64,000 nt of DNA from Streptomyces sp. DT2A-34 (GCF_030499515.1 NZ_JASTWJ010000001.1:5622001-5686000), one strand, 5' to 3'. Shown: positions 26,766 to 35,202, counted from the stretch's first letter. Made by a program: numbers and translations. Notes: generated by a model not told the origin, from the letters alone.

Positions 26766-27091
26766 GCGGCCCCCCTCACCGGTCCGTCCGTCCCTGTCCA
26801 GCGTGCGTCCACCTTCTCCCCGAATGTAGTCGGCACGTCTGACAGCGCACGCCCCTTTGTCGCATTGTGCGCCCCTCGACGAGCAGTGGGTGGTAGTGGA
26901 CGTTGATCTGTCTGTTCTGTCTGTCCCGTCTGGTCGGCCTTGCAGTCGCTCGGTTACCCGGCCATCGTGCGATCGGAACCGATCGAACAGGATCGAATGC
27001 GATTGAAACAAGCCTCTTCTGATCGGTGACCGTTTTCGGCAGGGTGTTTCAGGGAACAGCCGCTGGGCAGCCGCGCTGCAAGGAAGCGTAG
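26766..27091. other. Divergent promoter region of sigma and STAS genes
   Basis: These 326 bases lie between the sigma-factor start and the STAS start. The region is AT-richer than its surroundings and holds four phased GATCGAA-like decamers at 26971-27010. No gene is supported. Confidence 0.5.
26971..27010 (+). promoter_or_regulatory. Four 10-bp phased direct repeats (GATCGAA type)
   Basis: Four consecutive decamers begin GATCGGAACC, GATCGAACAG, GATCGAATGC and GATTGAAACA. A 10-bp period places every copy on one face of the helix, which suggests cooperative binding of a regulator in the divergent sigma/STAS promoter. Confidence 0.55.
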
Positions 27092-27502
27092 GTGTCGCTT
27101 CCGTTTTGGCCGACGAGGGGCGTGGTGGTGACGTTGAAAGTGATCGGTGGCGAGCGAGGCGACTGGGCTGTGCTCGAGGTGTCCGGCGAGCTGGATCTGG
27201 TGACCTCGCCGGTGATGCGGCAGCACATCCACGACGTGGTGGCCGAGGGGCGCCACAGCCTCGTGCTCGACCTCTCCGAGGTCATGTTCTGCGACTCCAG
27301 CGGCGTCGGCGTCCTCATCGCCGCCCGCCGCCTCATCCGCTCCTGCCAGGGCAGCCTGCGGCTGATACTGCCGGCACAGGGCGCGGCGGACGGGTCGCAC
27401 GTCAACCGGGTCCTGGGCGCACTGGGTGTACGCCGGCTCTTCGAGGTCTACCCGGACGTCACGGCGGCGGTCGCGGACGACGCCCGGCCACTGTCGGCCT
27501 GA
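27092..27502 (+). CDS. Anti-sigma factor antagonist (STAS domain, BldG-like)
   Basis: This is a STAS protein of up to 136 residues. The strand AVLEVSGELDLVTSPVMRQH and the phosphorylation loop MFCDSSGVGVL near residue 69 are diagnostic. The serine after Asp is the one phosphorylated by an RsbW-type kinase. Dephosphorylated, it would free a sigma factor from its kinase-type anti-sigma. The first start (GTG 27092, AAGGAAG five nucleotides upstream) is used; GTG codons at 27122-27128 after GAGGGG are plausible. It is divergent from the ECF sigma/anti-sigma pair. Confidence 0.92.
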   Translation: MSLPFWPTRGVVVTLKVIGGERGDWAVLEVSGELDLVTSPVMRQHIHDVVAEGRHSLVLDLSEVMFCDSSGVGVLIAARRLIRSCQGSLRLILPAQGAADGSHVNRVLGALGVRRLFEVYPDVTAAVADDARPLSA

Positions 27503-27683
27503 CGGTTCCGGCCCGACGGTTCCCGACCTGACCGCGGCGACACCGCACGCGAAGTGCCACACCGTTGTCCCAAAATTCCCCCGGTCTTGGCACAACCGCC
27601 GCTTTCGGGCGCCCGGACGGCCCCGGGCGTCGTACGCTCCGTGCGAGATGCACCCCACGTGACGTAAGGCGGCCCGATAAGAC

Positions 27684-28196
27684 ATGGTCAGCAGCGAGTA
27701 CGAGCGCAGGATCGCCGCCCGGTTCGCCACCTTCGACCAGGACGGCAACGGCTACATCGACCGGGAGGACTTCAGCGCGGCGGCCAAGGCGCTGCTCGCG
27801 GAGTTCGGTACCACTGCCCGGTCCGACAAGGGCCAGGCCCTGTACATCGGCGCGGAGGCGTTCTGGCAGGGCATGGCCGGGATCGCGGACCGGGACGGCG
27901 ACCAGCGCATCACCCGCGAGGAGTTCGTGAACGGCGCGGTCAAGCGGCTGCGTGACAACCCGGACCGGTTCGCCGAGATCGCCCGCCCCTTCCTGCACGC
28001 CGCCCTCGCCGTGGCCGACCCCGACGGCGACGGTTCCGCCACCGTCGCCGACACTGCGCGCGTGCTCGTCTGCCTCGGCGTGCAGCGGGACGTCGCACAG
28101 GCGGCCGCCGGCACGCTCGACGCCGACAGCGACGGCAAGGTGGCGGAGAGCGAGATCGTGACCGCGTTCGCCCGCTACTTCACCGTGCCCGAGTGA
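27684..28196 (+). CDS. EF-hand calcium-binding protein (calmodulin-like)
   Basis: This 170-residue soluble protein has four EF-hand loops: DQDGNGYIDREDF near residue 18, DRDGDQRITREEF near 69, DPDGDGSATVADT near 112 and DADSDGKVAESEI near 146. Loops 1, 2 and 4 end in the bidentate Glu or Asp position as expected. Loop 3 has Asp or Thr where Glu is usual, so it may bind calcium weakly. The overall layout resembles sarcoplasmic calcium-binding proteins and actinobacterial calerythrin. It follows the STAS gene on the same strand; a role in spore or aerial-hypha calcium signalling is conceivable but not shown. Confidence 0.94.
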   Translation: MVSSEYERRIAARFATFDQDGNGYIDREDFSAAAKALLAEFGTTARSDKGQALYIGAEAFWQGMAGIADRDGDQRITREEFVNGAVKRLRDNPDRFAEIARPFLHAALAVADPDGDGSATVADTARVLVCLGVQRDVAQAAAGTLDADSDGKVAESEIVTAFARYFTVPE

Positions 28197-28234
28197 GACC
28201 GGCACACCGTGCAGTGAGACCGGCACTCCAGCCC

Positions 28235-29740
28235 CTACGCCCCTGAGAAGCGCTCCCTGAGCTTGTACTTGAGCACCTTCCGCAGGGTGTCGTTGCGCGG
28301 AAGGGCGTCCACCACCTCCAGCTGCTCCGGCAGCTTGTGCGTCGACAGCCCTTCCCCGCGCAGATACGACGTCAGCGCCGCCAGGGTCAGCCTCTCCGCT
28401 CCCGCCGGCTGTTCCACGACCGCGCAGACCCGCTCCCCGCGCTCCGCGTCCGGCAGCCCGATCACCGCCACGTCCCCGACCGCGGGATGCCGGTGCAGCA
28501 GGTCCTCGATCTCCTTCGCCGAGATGTTCTCGCCCTTGCGGATGATCACGTCCTTCAGGCGGCCGGTCAGCACCAGATGCCCGCTGTCCGTCAGATGTCC
28601 GAGGTCACCGGTCCGCAGGAATCCCTCCTCGTCGAAGGCCGCCGCCGTCTGTGCCGGATCCAGATAGCCCCGGCACACCGCCTCCCCGCGCAGCCGCACC
28701 TCCCCGTCCACGATCCGGATCTCCATCTCCTCCGGCGGCCGCCCCTCCGTGGTCGCCAGGTTCTCCGCCGTGTCGTCCGGCGCCCCCATCGTGATCATCG
28801 GCACCTCGGTCATGCCGTATCCGTGCGTGAGCTGCACCCCCATCTCCCGCACCACGGCGTGATACAGCTCCGGCGGCTTCGGCGCCCCGCCCCCCGCCAG
28901 CAGCCGCAGCGAGGGGACGACCTTCCCGCCGCCCGGCTCCTTGCGCTGCTCGGCCAGGAACATCGAGTAGAAGGCCGTCGACCCGCCGGCGATCGTGACC
29001 CCGTGTTCGCGGTACGCCGCCAGCGCCTCCGGCAGCGCGAACTGCTCGAACATCACCGCCGGGAAGCCGTACAGCAGCAGCATCACCATGTAGTCCGGGC
29101 CGCCTATGTGGGCGTACGGGAAGGCGATCGACCCGATGTCGTCGGCCGTCGGACGCAGCGCGTGCGCCAGGCACGAGCCGCCCGTGATCAGTGAGCGGTC
29201 GGTGTGCAGGACGCCCTTGGGGTCGGAGGTCGTCCCCGAGGTCCAGTAGATCCAGCGCACCGAGGTGCCCTCGGAGGGCGGCGGGGGCAGGACCGACGGA
29301 TCGCCGTCGGGCAGGCTGTCGTACGCCTCGAAGATCCCCTTCGCACCCAGTCGCCGTGCCATCTCCGCGTGGTCGAAGCCCCGCCACTCGCCCGGCACCG
29401 CGAAGAACTCCGCCTTCGACTCCCGCAGCGCGAAGCCGACTTCGCGGTCCCGGTAGAAGGGGATGACCGGCGACTGCACGGCGCCCAGGCGGGCCAGCGC
29501 GCAGGACAGCAGGGCCGTCTCGATGCGGGTGGGCAGCTGCCAGGCGACGACCGTGCCCGGGCGTACGCCCATGTCGTACAGGCCGGCCGCCACGCGCTCG
29601 GCACGCGCGCGTAGGTCGCCGAAGGACAGGGAGCGCTCGTCCTGGAGGAGAACGGGACGGCCGGGGGTGTGGTCGGCGCGGCCGGCGACCAGGTCCCAGA
29701 GGGTGCGCGAGGAACTCAGGGAGTGAGCGGTGTCGTTCAT
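28235..29740 (-). CDS. AMP-forming acyl-CoA ligase (cyclohexanecarboxylate/long-chain type)
   Basis: This 501-residue ANL enzyme has the nucleotide loop YWTSGTTSDPKGVLHT near residue 167, GYGMTEVPMI near 310 and TGDLGHLTDSGHL near 375. KGENISAKEIEDLLHRHP lies near 400 and the catalytic lysine in RNDTLRKVLKYKLRE near 486. It would convert a carboxylic acid to its CoA thioester as the entry step of the neighbouring beta-oxidation-like genes. It is divergent from the acyl-CoA dehydrogenase pair across a 151-bp gap with two copies of the CTGAC-N5-GTCAG operator. The ATG at 29740 follows CAGGGGGCC. Confidence 0.93.
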   Translation of the reverse strand: MNDTAHSLSSSRTLWDLVAGRADHTPGRPVLLQDERSLSFGDLRARAERVAAGLYDMGVRPGTVVAWQLPTRIETALLSCALARLGAVQSPVIPFYRDREVGFALRESKAEFFAVPGEWRGFDHAEMARRLGAKGIFEAYDSLPDGDPSVLPPPPSEGTSVRWIYWTSGTTSDPKGVLHTDRSLITGGSCLAHALRPTADDIGSIAFPYAHIGGPDYMVMLLLYGFPAVMFEQFALPEALAAYREHGVTIAGGSTAFYSMFLAEQRKEPGGGKVVPSLRLLAGGGAPKPPELYHAVVREMGVQLTHGYGMTEVPMITMGAPDDTAENLATTEGRPPEEMEIRIVDGEVRLRGEAVCRGYLDPAQTAAAFDEEGFLRTGDLGHLTDSGHLVLTGRLKDVIIRKGENISAKEIEDLLHRHPAVGDVAVIGLPDAERGERVCAVVEQPAGAERLTLAALTSYLRGEGLSTHKLPEQLEVVDALPRNDTLRKVLKYKLRERFSGA

Positions 29741-29769
29741 GACGGCCCCCTGCCACCGAAGAAACGTAA

Positions 29770-29784
29770 CTGACGATCTGTCAG
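29770..29784. promoter_or_regulatory. Palindromic operator, site 1 (CTGAC GATCT GTCAG)
   Basis: A perfect CTGAC-N5-GTCAG palindrome lies 30 nt upstream of the CoA-ligase start and is flanked by AA and ATC as in the other copies. Confidence 0.75.
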
Positions 29785-29859
29785 ATCGTGGGCAGAGCGT
29801 AGGCCTCGCCGCCTTGTCGGTCCAGGGGTGCGGGACTTAGCCTTCCCGCAGAGCGCTAT

Positions 29860-29874
29860 CTGACGACGCATCAG
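29860..29874. promoter_or_regulatory. Palindromic operator, site 2 (CTGAC GACGC ATCAG)
   Basis: One mismatch from the palindrome. It lies 17 nt before the dehydrogenase ATG at 29892 (2 nt before an alternative ATG at 29877), where it would overlap the -10 or start region. Confidence 0.72.
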
Positions 29875-29891
29875 ATATGGAGTGGCCGCAC

Positions 29892-31025
29892 ATGGACCTC
29901 GCCCACACACCGGAAGAGGACGAGTTCCGTGCCCGGCTGCGGAAGTGGCTGGGCGAGGTGCTGCCCACGCTCCCGCCGAAGCCCTCCCCGGACGAATGGC
30001 CGGGGCGCCGTGCCTACGACCTCGGCTGGCAGCGCAGGCTGTACGACGCCGGGTACGCCGACGTCCACTGGGACGCCTCCCCGACCATGCGGCTGATCTT
30101 CCTGGAGGAGACCGAGAAGGCGGGCGCACCCTATGTGGGCGCGGGCTTCGTCGGGCTGCTGCACGCGGGGCCGACCATCGCCGCCGAGGGAACCGCCGAG
30201 CAGCGGGCGCGCTGGCTGCCGCCGATCCTGCGCGGCGAGGAGGTCTGGTGCCAGGGTTTCAGCGAACCGGACGCCGGATCCGACCTCGCGGCGCTGCGCA
30301 CGCGCGCGCGTAGGGACGGCGACGACTATGTGGTGACCGGGTCCAAGATCTGGACCTCCCATGCCGAAGTGGCCGACTGGTGCGAGCTGTTGGTACGGAC
30401 GGACCCGGCGGCCGCAAAACACCGGGGCATCACCTGGCTGGCCATGCCCATGGACGCGCCGGGCATCACCGTACGGCCGCTGAAGACCCTCGCCGGGTCC
30501 GCCGAGTTCGCCGAGGTGTTCCTCGACGAGGTGCGGGTGCCGGTCGCCAACCGGGTCGGGGACGAGAACGACGGCTGGCGCGTGACGATGGTGACCCTGT
30601 CCTTCGAGCGCGGTACGGCCTTCGTGGGCGAGGTCGTCGCGTGCCGTCGCGTGCTGCGCGAACTCGCCGCCGAGGCGCGCGAGAACGGCCGCTGGGACGA
30701 TCCGGTGCTGCGGCGGCGGCTGGGGCGGTTGAACGCCGAGTTCCGGGCGCTGTGGCGGCTGACGCAGTGGAACGTGAGTGAGGCGGAACTGAGCGGCGGG
30801 ATGCCCGGCGTGGGGGGTTCGGTTTTCAAACTGAGATATTCGCATGCCCGCCAGGAGCTCTACGACGCCGCGGCCGACGTCCTGGGCCCGGAGTCGCTGG
30901 ACCTCGACCGGCCGTGGGTGCTCGACCGGCTGTCCTCGCTGTCGTACACCATCGCCGCCGGCACCTCGCAGATCCAGCGGAACATCGTGGCCGAGCGGAT
31001 CCTCGGGCTGCCGAAGGGGCGGTGA
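29892..31025 (+). CDS. Acyl-CoA dehydrogenase, large-type subunit
   Basis: This 377-residue acyl-CoA dehydrogenase has the flavin/substrate loop GEEVWCQGFSEPDAGSDLAA near residue 115, KIWTSHAEVADWCELLVRT near residue 152 and the C-terminal TSQIQRNIVAERILGLPKG. The ATG at 29892 is preferred because GGAG lies nine nucleotides upstream; 29877 is an alternative that would leave almost no leader. It is immediately followed (3 nt) by a shorter dehydrogenase gene. Such long/short pairs form alpha2beta2 heteromers in steroid side-chain catabolism (FadE/ChsE pairs of Mycobacterium), so this may be the FAD-retaining half. Confidence 0.93.
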   Translation: MDLAHTPEEDEFRARLRKWLGEVLPTLPPKPSPDEWPGRRAYDLGWQRRLYDAGYADVHWDASPTMRLIFLEETEKAGAPYVGAGFVGLLHAGPTIAAEGTAEQRARWLPPILRGEEVWCQGFSEPDAGSDLAALRTRARRDGDDYVVTGSKIWTSHAEVADWCELLVRTDPAAAKHRGITWLAMPMDAPGITVRPLKTLAGSAEFAEVFLDEVRVPVANRVGDENDGWRVTMVTLSFERGTAFVGEVVACRRVLRELAAEARENGRWDDPVLRRRLGRLNAEFRALWRLTQWNVSEAELSGGMPGVGGSVFKLRYSHARQELYDAAADVLGPESLDLDRPWVLDRLSSLSYTIAAGTSQIQRNIVAERILGLPKGR

Positions 31026-31028
31026 CGG

Positions 31029-31907
31029 ATGCGTTTCCAACTGACCGAAGACCAGCGGGCGTTGCGGGCCGGTGTGCGGGAGCTGCTGGCGCGGCGCTTC
31101 GGCCGGGAGGCCCTGCGGGCAGCCGTCGACGAGCCCGGCCGCCTGGACCGGGCGCTGTGGCGGGAACTCGGCGCGGCGGGGTTCTTCGCCCTACGGCTGC
31201 CGGAGGAGCGGGGCGGGGTCGGACTCGGGTTGCCCGAGGCGGTGTTGGCCTTCGAGGAGGCGGGGCGCGTGCTGCTGCCCGGACCCTTGGTGGCCACGCA
31301 TCTCGCGGCGGGGGAGGTGCCGGGCGCGGCCGCCGGGGAGGCGGTCGTGGCGGACGTCGGCGCGTGCGGGCTGGTGGAGTGGCTCGCCGAGGCGGACGTC
31401 GTACGGGGGGACGCGGCGGGGTCCGTACCGCTGCGGTCGGTCGATCCGCTGACGCCCCTGCACCGGGTTCCCGCAGCCCGTGGCGTGGACCCCGTCGCCG
31501 TACTCCTCACCGCCGCCGAGCAACTCGGCGGCGCCACGCGCGCGTGCGAGCTGGCCGTGCAACACGCCCGGGCCCGCGAGCAGTTCGGGCAGCCGATCGG
31601 AGGCTTCCAGGCGGTGAAACATCTGTGCGCGGACATGCTGGTGCGGACGGAGACAGCCCGTGCCGCCGTCTACGCCGCGGCCGTCACCGCCGACCCGGCG
31701 GACATCGACACCGCCCGGCTGCTCGCCGACGAGGCCGCCGTGCGGGGCGCCCGCGACTGTCTCCAGGTGCACGGCGGCATGGGATTCACCTGGGAGTTCG
31801 AGGTGCACCTGCATCTGAAGCGCGCATGGGTGCGAACGCATCGTGCGGGCGATGCTACGGAGAGTGAGGAAAGGCTGGCCGTCGACCTTCTCGCACAGTC
31901 GAGCTAA
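31029..31907 (+). CDS. Acyl-CoA dehydrogenase, short partner subunit
   Basis: At 292 residues it is about 85 shorter than a normal acyl-CoA dehydrogenase. The N-terminal helical part is intact (FQLTEDQRALRAGVRELL). The middle beta domain is reduced to a short segment (VLLPGPLVATHLAAGEVPGA through SVDPLTPLHRVP). The C-terminal bundle is complete (ARAREQFGQPIGGFQAVKHL, QVHGGMGFTWEFEVHLHLKR). The catalytic base position lies in this last part. Abbreviated partners of this kind occur in heterotetrameric actinobacterial dehydrogenases. The gene starts 3 nt after its long partner, so they are cotranscribed. Confidence 0.9.
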   Translation: MRFQLTEDQRALRAGVRELLARRFGREALRAAVDEPGRLDRALWRELGAAGFFALRLPEERGGVGLGLPEAVLAFEEAGRVLLPGPLVATHLAAGEVPGAAAGEAVVADVGACGLVEWLAEADVVRGDAAGSVPLRSVDPLTPLHRVPAARGVDPVAVLLTAAEQLGGATRACELAVQHARAREQFGQPIGGFQAVKHLCADMLVRTETARAAVYAAAVTADPADIDTARLLADEAAVRGARDCLQVHGGMGFTWEFEVHLHLKRAWVRTHRAGDATESEERLAVDLLAQSS

Positions 31908-32399
31908 GGCCGCCTGGTCTGCGGCATCGCCGAGGGGCCCGCACGGATGTCGCGGATTGTGGCATACCGGAATTACGGAGCGTTGATATCGGGTTGTGTC
32001 CTACGCGTGACTCGTCACGGCCTGGAGTCGACTGCCCGCTCCGGTACCTTGTGTGAGATGCGAGTGGTTCCGAGCACGAGCCATGCCGGAGTTGCCCTTG
32101 AGGCGGCGCCGGATCCGGCGGTGCGCGCCAGTGCTCGCAGGGCGGGAGGGCTCTTCGCCCCCGTCTGTTCGACTCCCCGAAACAAGCGTCGCACAGTATG
32201 CCGCAGGGGTACTCCTTCGCGCTGGAATATGCCCGAAGCGCTTGTTGGGGTGACTGTACGTCAACCATGCTGTCAGCTAAGGGATTCACGTTCCGTGACC
32301 CTGGCTTTGGCCATTGTTCTGGCCATGAAAAGAATGGCTAGGATCGTGGCCCTCGTGAGGCGCGGGGCCAAGTGTCCGCCGGTTCGGATGGTGTGAGCG
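31908..32399. other. Intergenic region upstream of ATPase-fold gene
   Basis: These 492 bases hold no gene I can support; open frames on both strands lack normal codon bias and recognisable products. Two AT-richer patches (about 31950-32000 and 32200-32350) may be promoters. No repeat element or operator palindrome was seen. Confidence 0.4.
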
Positions 32400-32876
32400 G
32401 TGCAGGTGCTTCAAGTGCAGCTGGAGATCCGGCCCGACCCCGCTGAAGTGGGGCGAGCCCGGCGGTGGGCCCGCTCGCGGCTTGCCGGGTCCGGGATAGA
32501 GGCCGATGAACCGCTCGCCGAGACGCTGATCCTGCTCATCTCCGAACTGGTCACCAACGCCGTGGTGCACACCGGTTGTCCCGCCGTACTGCGCCTGTCC
32601 CTGCCGGGTGCGGCCCAGGAGTCCGCCACCGTACGGCTGGAGGTGGCCGACCGCAGCGACCGCGCGCCCGTGCCCCGGTGCGCCGACGACGACGCGACCG
32701 GGGGCCGGGGCCTCGCGCTCGTCGACGGTCTCGCGGACCGATGGGGCTGGAGCTGCGAGGGCGCCGGCAAGCGGATCTGGTGCGAACTGGACCGCGAGTC
32801 GGAGTCGGCGGGGCCCGCTTCCGCCTACGGGAGCGGGGCGTCGGCGTACGAGGGCCTCGCGTACGAAGCGGTGTGA
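32400..32876 (+). CDS. ATP-binding protein, RsbW-like anti-sigma kinase fold (HATPase_c)
   Basis: This 158-residue GHKL ATPase has the N-box ISELVTNAVVHTG near residue 43 (Glu and Asn that bind Mg-ATP) and the G1 box GGRGLALVDGLADRWGW near residue 101. VEVADRSDRAP lies between, where a G1 motif would have its Asp. Streptomyces carry dozens of these single-domain proteins, some of which phosphorylate STAS antagonists or hold sigma factors. The GTG start at 32400 has only a weak upstream ribosome-binding site. The Ser/Ala/Gly/Tyr-rich tail after residue 130 is disordered. The target is unknown. Confidence 0.9.
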   Translation: MQVLQVQLEIRPDPAEVGRARRWARSRLAGSGIEADEPLAETLILLISELVTNAVVHTGCPAVLRLSLPGAAQESATVRLEVADRSDRAPVPRCADDDATGGRGLALVDGLADRWGWSCEGAGKRIWCELDRESESAGPASAYGSGASAYEGLAYEAV

Positions 32877-33244
32877 CGGGCGCACGGCGCGCCAACTGCG
32901 CCGGGTTCGGTGCATGGTTGCAGAAAGCGCTGTCGCCCTTGTCCGGGTGAGCGTCGGTGCGCCCGGGCATGCTTCCGTGCGCGGCTTCTACAAATAGGGC
33001 GGTAAGTAACAAATCCCCGAGTGGGTGTTGACGTCGAGTGTCCGGTTGATCACGCTTGTGGTCAGCGATTCGCCGCGAGGGGACGACGAGGGTTTCGGTG
33101 ACGGAGGCCCTCGCCGAGTGTGGGTCGTGATTCGGCGTCGGTTCTCTCAGGGCCCGGAGAGCTGGGGCGGGTACGCCGAAGTCGGATGGCGGCGCGCGGT
33201 GCCGTGCTCGGGGCGATCACTGCCGCGCCGCCAGCCGACCTCGT
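32877..33244. other. Intergenic region with no supported gene
   Basis: These 368 bases lie between the ATPase-fold gene and the convergent cyclase gene. Open frames are short and unrecognisable. No strong hairpin, repeat or operator palindrome was noted. Confidence 0.4.
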
Positions 33245-34171
33245 TCAGAGCACGGCCACGGGCGCCACGGGAGTTCCCGTACCGCCGACGAAGGGCTCGG
33301 GCATCGCCGACAGCAGGAACGCGTAGCGGCCCTCTTGTCCACAGGCTGTGGACAACTCTTCGAGATTCCAGTTCTGGCCCTGAAGCATCCCCATTTCCAC
33401 CAAATCGAGCGCATGTACGGGCAGCCACAGATCCTCGACCTCGGGCGGAAAGATCTCAAATGTGAGGGTGTCGTTCGCGACGGCCGCCACGTCGCGCGCG
33501 TGGAACCACTCCGGCGTACGGATCGACAGGCCGGGCGAGGGGTAGCCGTACCCGTGCTTGTCGCCGGCGAGACAGACCTGCATCTGCCCCGTCCGTACGA
33601 GCGCGATGTCGCCGGCGCGCACGCGTGTGCCCGCGAGTTCCTCCGCTGCCTCCAGGTCCTCCGGGGTGACCGCGTGTCCGCCGTCGAGCCGGGTGACGCC
33701 ACGCGCGCGTGCCACGTCCAGCAGTACGCCCCGCGAGACGATGTGCCGCGCCTTGTCGATGCCGCTGAACTCGGCGCCGCCGTGCGCGGTGATGGTGTCG
33801 GCGGGACGGCCGTTGTAGAGCCGGCCCGAGTGGGAGACGTGAGTGAGCGCGTCCCAGTGGGTCGCGGCCTGCAGTCCCATGGTCACGGCGTCGTCGCTGC
33901 ACGCGACGGTGCCCGGGCCGAAGATCTCCTGGTTGATCTGCACCATGGCGTGCAGCGGGTTGACGCGGCCGGGGATCATGCCGGTCTGTATGCCGTCCTG
34001 TCGCAGGGGGAGGGCAAGGGGGATGCGGCGGCCGGTGCGGACGCAGGCGGCCGCCTCGCGGACCACCTCGTCGGTGATCAGGTTGAGGGTGCCGATCTCG
34101 TCGTCGGCCCCCCAACGTCCCCAGTTGTTCACGCGCTTGGCGATCTCGTGGAACTCCTCCGGCAGTGACAT
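33245..34171 (-). CDS. Cyclase family protein (kynurenine formamidase-like metal hydrolase)
   Basis: This 308-residue protein of the cyclase/KynB fold has the Zn/Mn motif HWDALTHVSH near residue 104, equivalent to HxGTHxDxxxH with variant spacing. A downstream VALVRTGQMQ and WLPVHALDLVEMGM complete the active-site strands. Family members hydrolyse amides, esters or lactones. Here it could open a ring or lactone in the surrounding catabolic pathway. It is divergent from the SDR gene across 95 bp with two operator palindromes. The ATG at 34171 has GGGGAGGA seven nucleotides upstream. Confidence 0.88.
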   Translation of the reverse strand: MSLPEEFHEIAKRVNNWGRWGADDEIGTLNLITDEVVREAAACVRTGRRIPLALPLRQDGIQTGMIPGRVNPLHAMVQINQEIFGPGTVACSDDAVTMGLQAATHWDALTHVSHSGRLYNGRPADTITAHGGAEFSGIDKARHIVSRGVLLDVARARGVTRLDGGHAVTPEDLEAAEELAGTRVRAGDIALVRTGQMQVCLAGDKHGYGYPSPGLSIRTPEWFHARDVAAVANDTLTFEIFPPEVEDLWLPVHALDLVEMGMLQGQNWNLEELSTACGQEGRYAFLLSAMPEPFVGGTGTPVAPVAVL

Positions 34172-34187
34172 GAGTCCTCCCCGGGGC

Positions 34188-34218
34188 TTGTCTTCGCGTA
34201 TCTGACGGGTCGTAGAAT
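34188..34218 (+). promoter_or_regulatory. Likely promoter of the SDR operon
   Basis: TTGTCT (34188-34193) and TAGAAT (34213-34218) are 19 nt apart. Operator site 3 overlaps the -10 box and site 4 lies just after the expected start, so a repressor at either site would block it. Confidence 0.5.
34202..34216. promoter_or_regulatory. Palindromic operator, site 3 (partial: CTGAC GGGTC GTAGA)
   Basis: The left half-site is perfect and the right is degenerate. It overlaps the -10 region of the SDR promoter and lies 31 nt upstream of the cyclase start. Confidence 0.5.
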
Positions 34219-34228
34219 CGAGTCGAAT

Positions 34229-34243
34229 CTAACGGACCGTCAG
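34229..34243. promoter_or_regulatory. Palindromic operator, site 4 (CTAAC GGACC GTCAG)
   Basis: One mismatch from the palindrome, placed 24 nt before the SDR ATG. It is 13 nt (centre to centre 27) from site 3. Confidence 0.7.
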
Positions 34244-34266
34244 AAACTGCAGGAAGGGGCCGGAGT

Positions 34267-35178
34267 ATGGGGAACTTCTTGGCAGGCAAGGTCGTCGCCG
34301 TGACGGGCGCCGGGCGGGGCATCGGACGGGCGGTGGCCCTGGCGGCCGCGGCCGAGGGAGCGCGGGTGGTCGTCAACGACTACGGGGTGTCCGTGGACGG
34401 GGTCTCGCCCACGAGTGAGGTCGCCGAAGGGGTCGTCAAGGAGATCGAGGCGGCGGGCGGCGAAGCGGTCGCCGTGGCCGACGACGTGTCCACCATGGCC
34501 GGTGGGCAGCGGGTCGTGGACACGGCGGTGTCGGCCTACGGGCGCATCGACGGGGTGGTGTGTGTCGCCGGGATCCTGCGCGAGCGGATGCTGTTCAACA
34601 TGACCGAGGAGGAGTGGGACCCGGTCGTCGCCACGCATCTGAAGGGCACCTTCACGGTGTTCCGGGCCGCGTCTGCGGTGATGCGCAAGCAGCGGGCGGG
34701 GACCTTGATCGGATTCACCAGTGGCAACCATCAGGGGTCGGTGTCGCAGGCCAACTACAGCGCGGCGAAGGGCGGGGTCATCTCGCTGGTACGGAGCGCT
34801 GCGCTGGGCCTGCACCGGTATGGGGTGACCGCCAATGCCGTGGCGCCGGTGGCGCGTACGCGGATGTCGGCCGGGGTTCCCACGGAGTTGGCGGAGATGG
34901 GGGAGCCGGAGGACGTCGCCGCGATGGTGGTCTACCTGTTGTCGGACGCCGCTCGGGAGCAGGGGGTCACGGGGCAGGTGTACACGGTCGCGGGGGCGAA
35001 GATCGCGGTGTGGGCGCAGCCGCGGGAGCTGCGCTCGGCTCATGCCGACGGTTCTTGGACGCCGGAGCGGATTGCGGAGGTGCTGCCGGGGTCGGTGGGG
35101 GTGGATCCGATGCCGATGTTGGAGCGGGTGGAGGCGATGCGGCGCGCTGCCGCTGAGGGGGAGCGGCCTAACGCCTAA
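34267..35178 (+). CDS. Short-chain dehydrogenase/reductase (3-hydroxyacyl-CoA dehydrogenase-like)
   Basis: This 303-residue SDR has the cofactor motif TGAGRGIGRAVAL near residue 14 and VCVAGILRERMLFNM near residue 98. The catalytic Ser region is GFTSGNHQGSVSQANYSAAK near residue 150, with the Tyr-x3-Lys inside it. The N-terminal layout and the long C-terminal extension (about residues 235-303) resemble the dehydrogenase part of bacterial multifunctional-enzyme-2 type proteins, which oxidise 3-hydroxyacyl-CoAs. The ATG at 34267 follows GGGGCCGGAG. It is probably the first gene of a run that continues to the dehydrogenase and ADH genes beyond repeat E. Confidence 0.92.
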   Translation: MGNFLAGKVVAVTGAGRGIGRAVALAAAAEGARVVVNDYGVSVDGVSPTSEVAEGVVKEIEAAGGEAVAVADDVSTMAGGQRVVDTAVSAYGRIDGVVCVAGILRERMLFNMTEEEWDPVVATHLKGTFTVFRAASAVMRKQRAGTLIGFTSGNHQGSVSQANYSAAKGGVISLVRSAALGLHRYGVTANAVAPVARTRMSAGVPTELAEMGEPEDVAAMVVYLLSDAAREQGVTGQVYTVAGAKIAVWAQPRELRSAHADGSWTPERIAEVLPGSVGVDPMPMLERVEAMRRAAAEGERPNA

Positions 35179-35202
35179 GAGCTCGGGAGGTGTTCTGGAT
35201 TC

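Noticed and set aside
31947..32396. A 149-codon plus-strand frame before the ATPase-fold gene
   Set aside because: Codon use and composition differ from real genes here, it lacks a recognisable domain and ribosome-binding site, and the region has promoter-like AT-rich patches.
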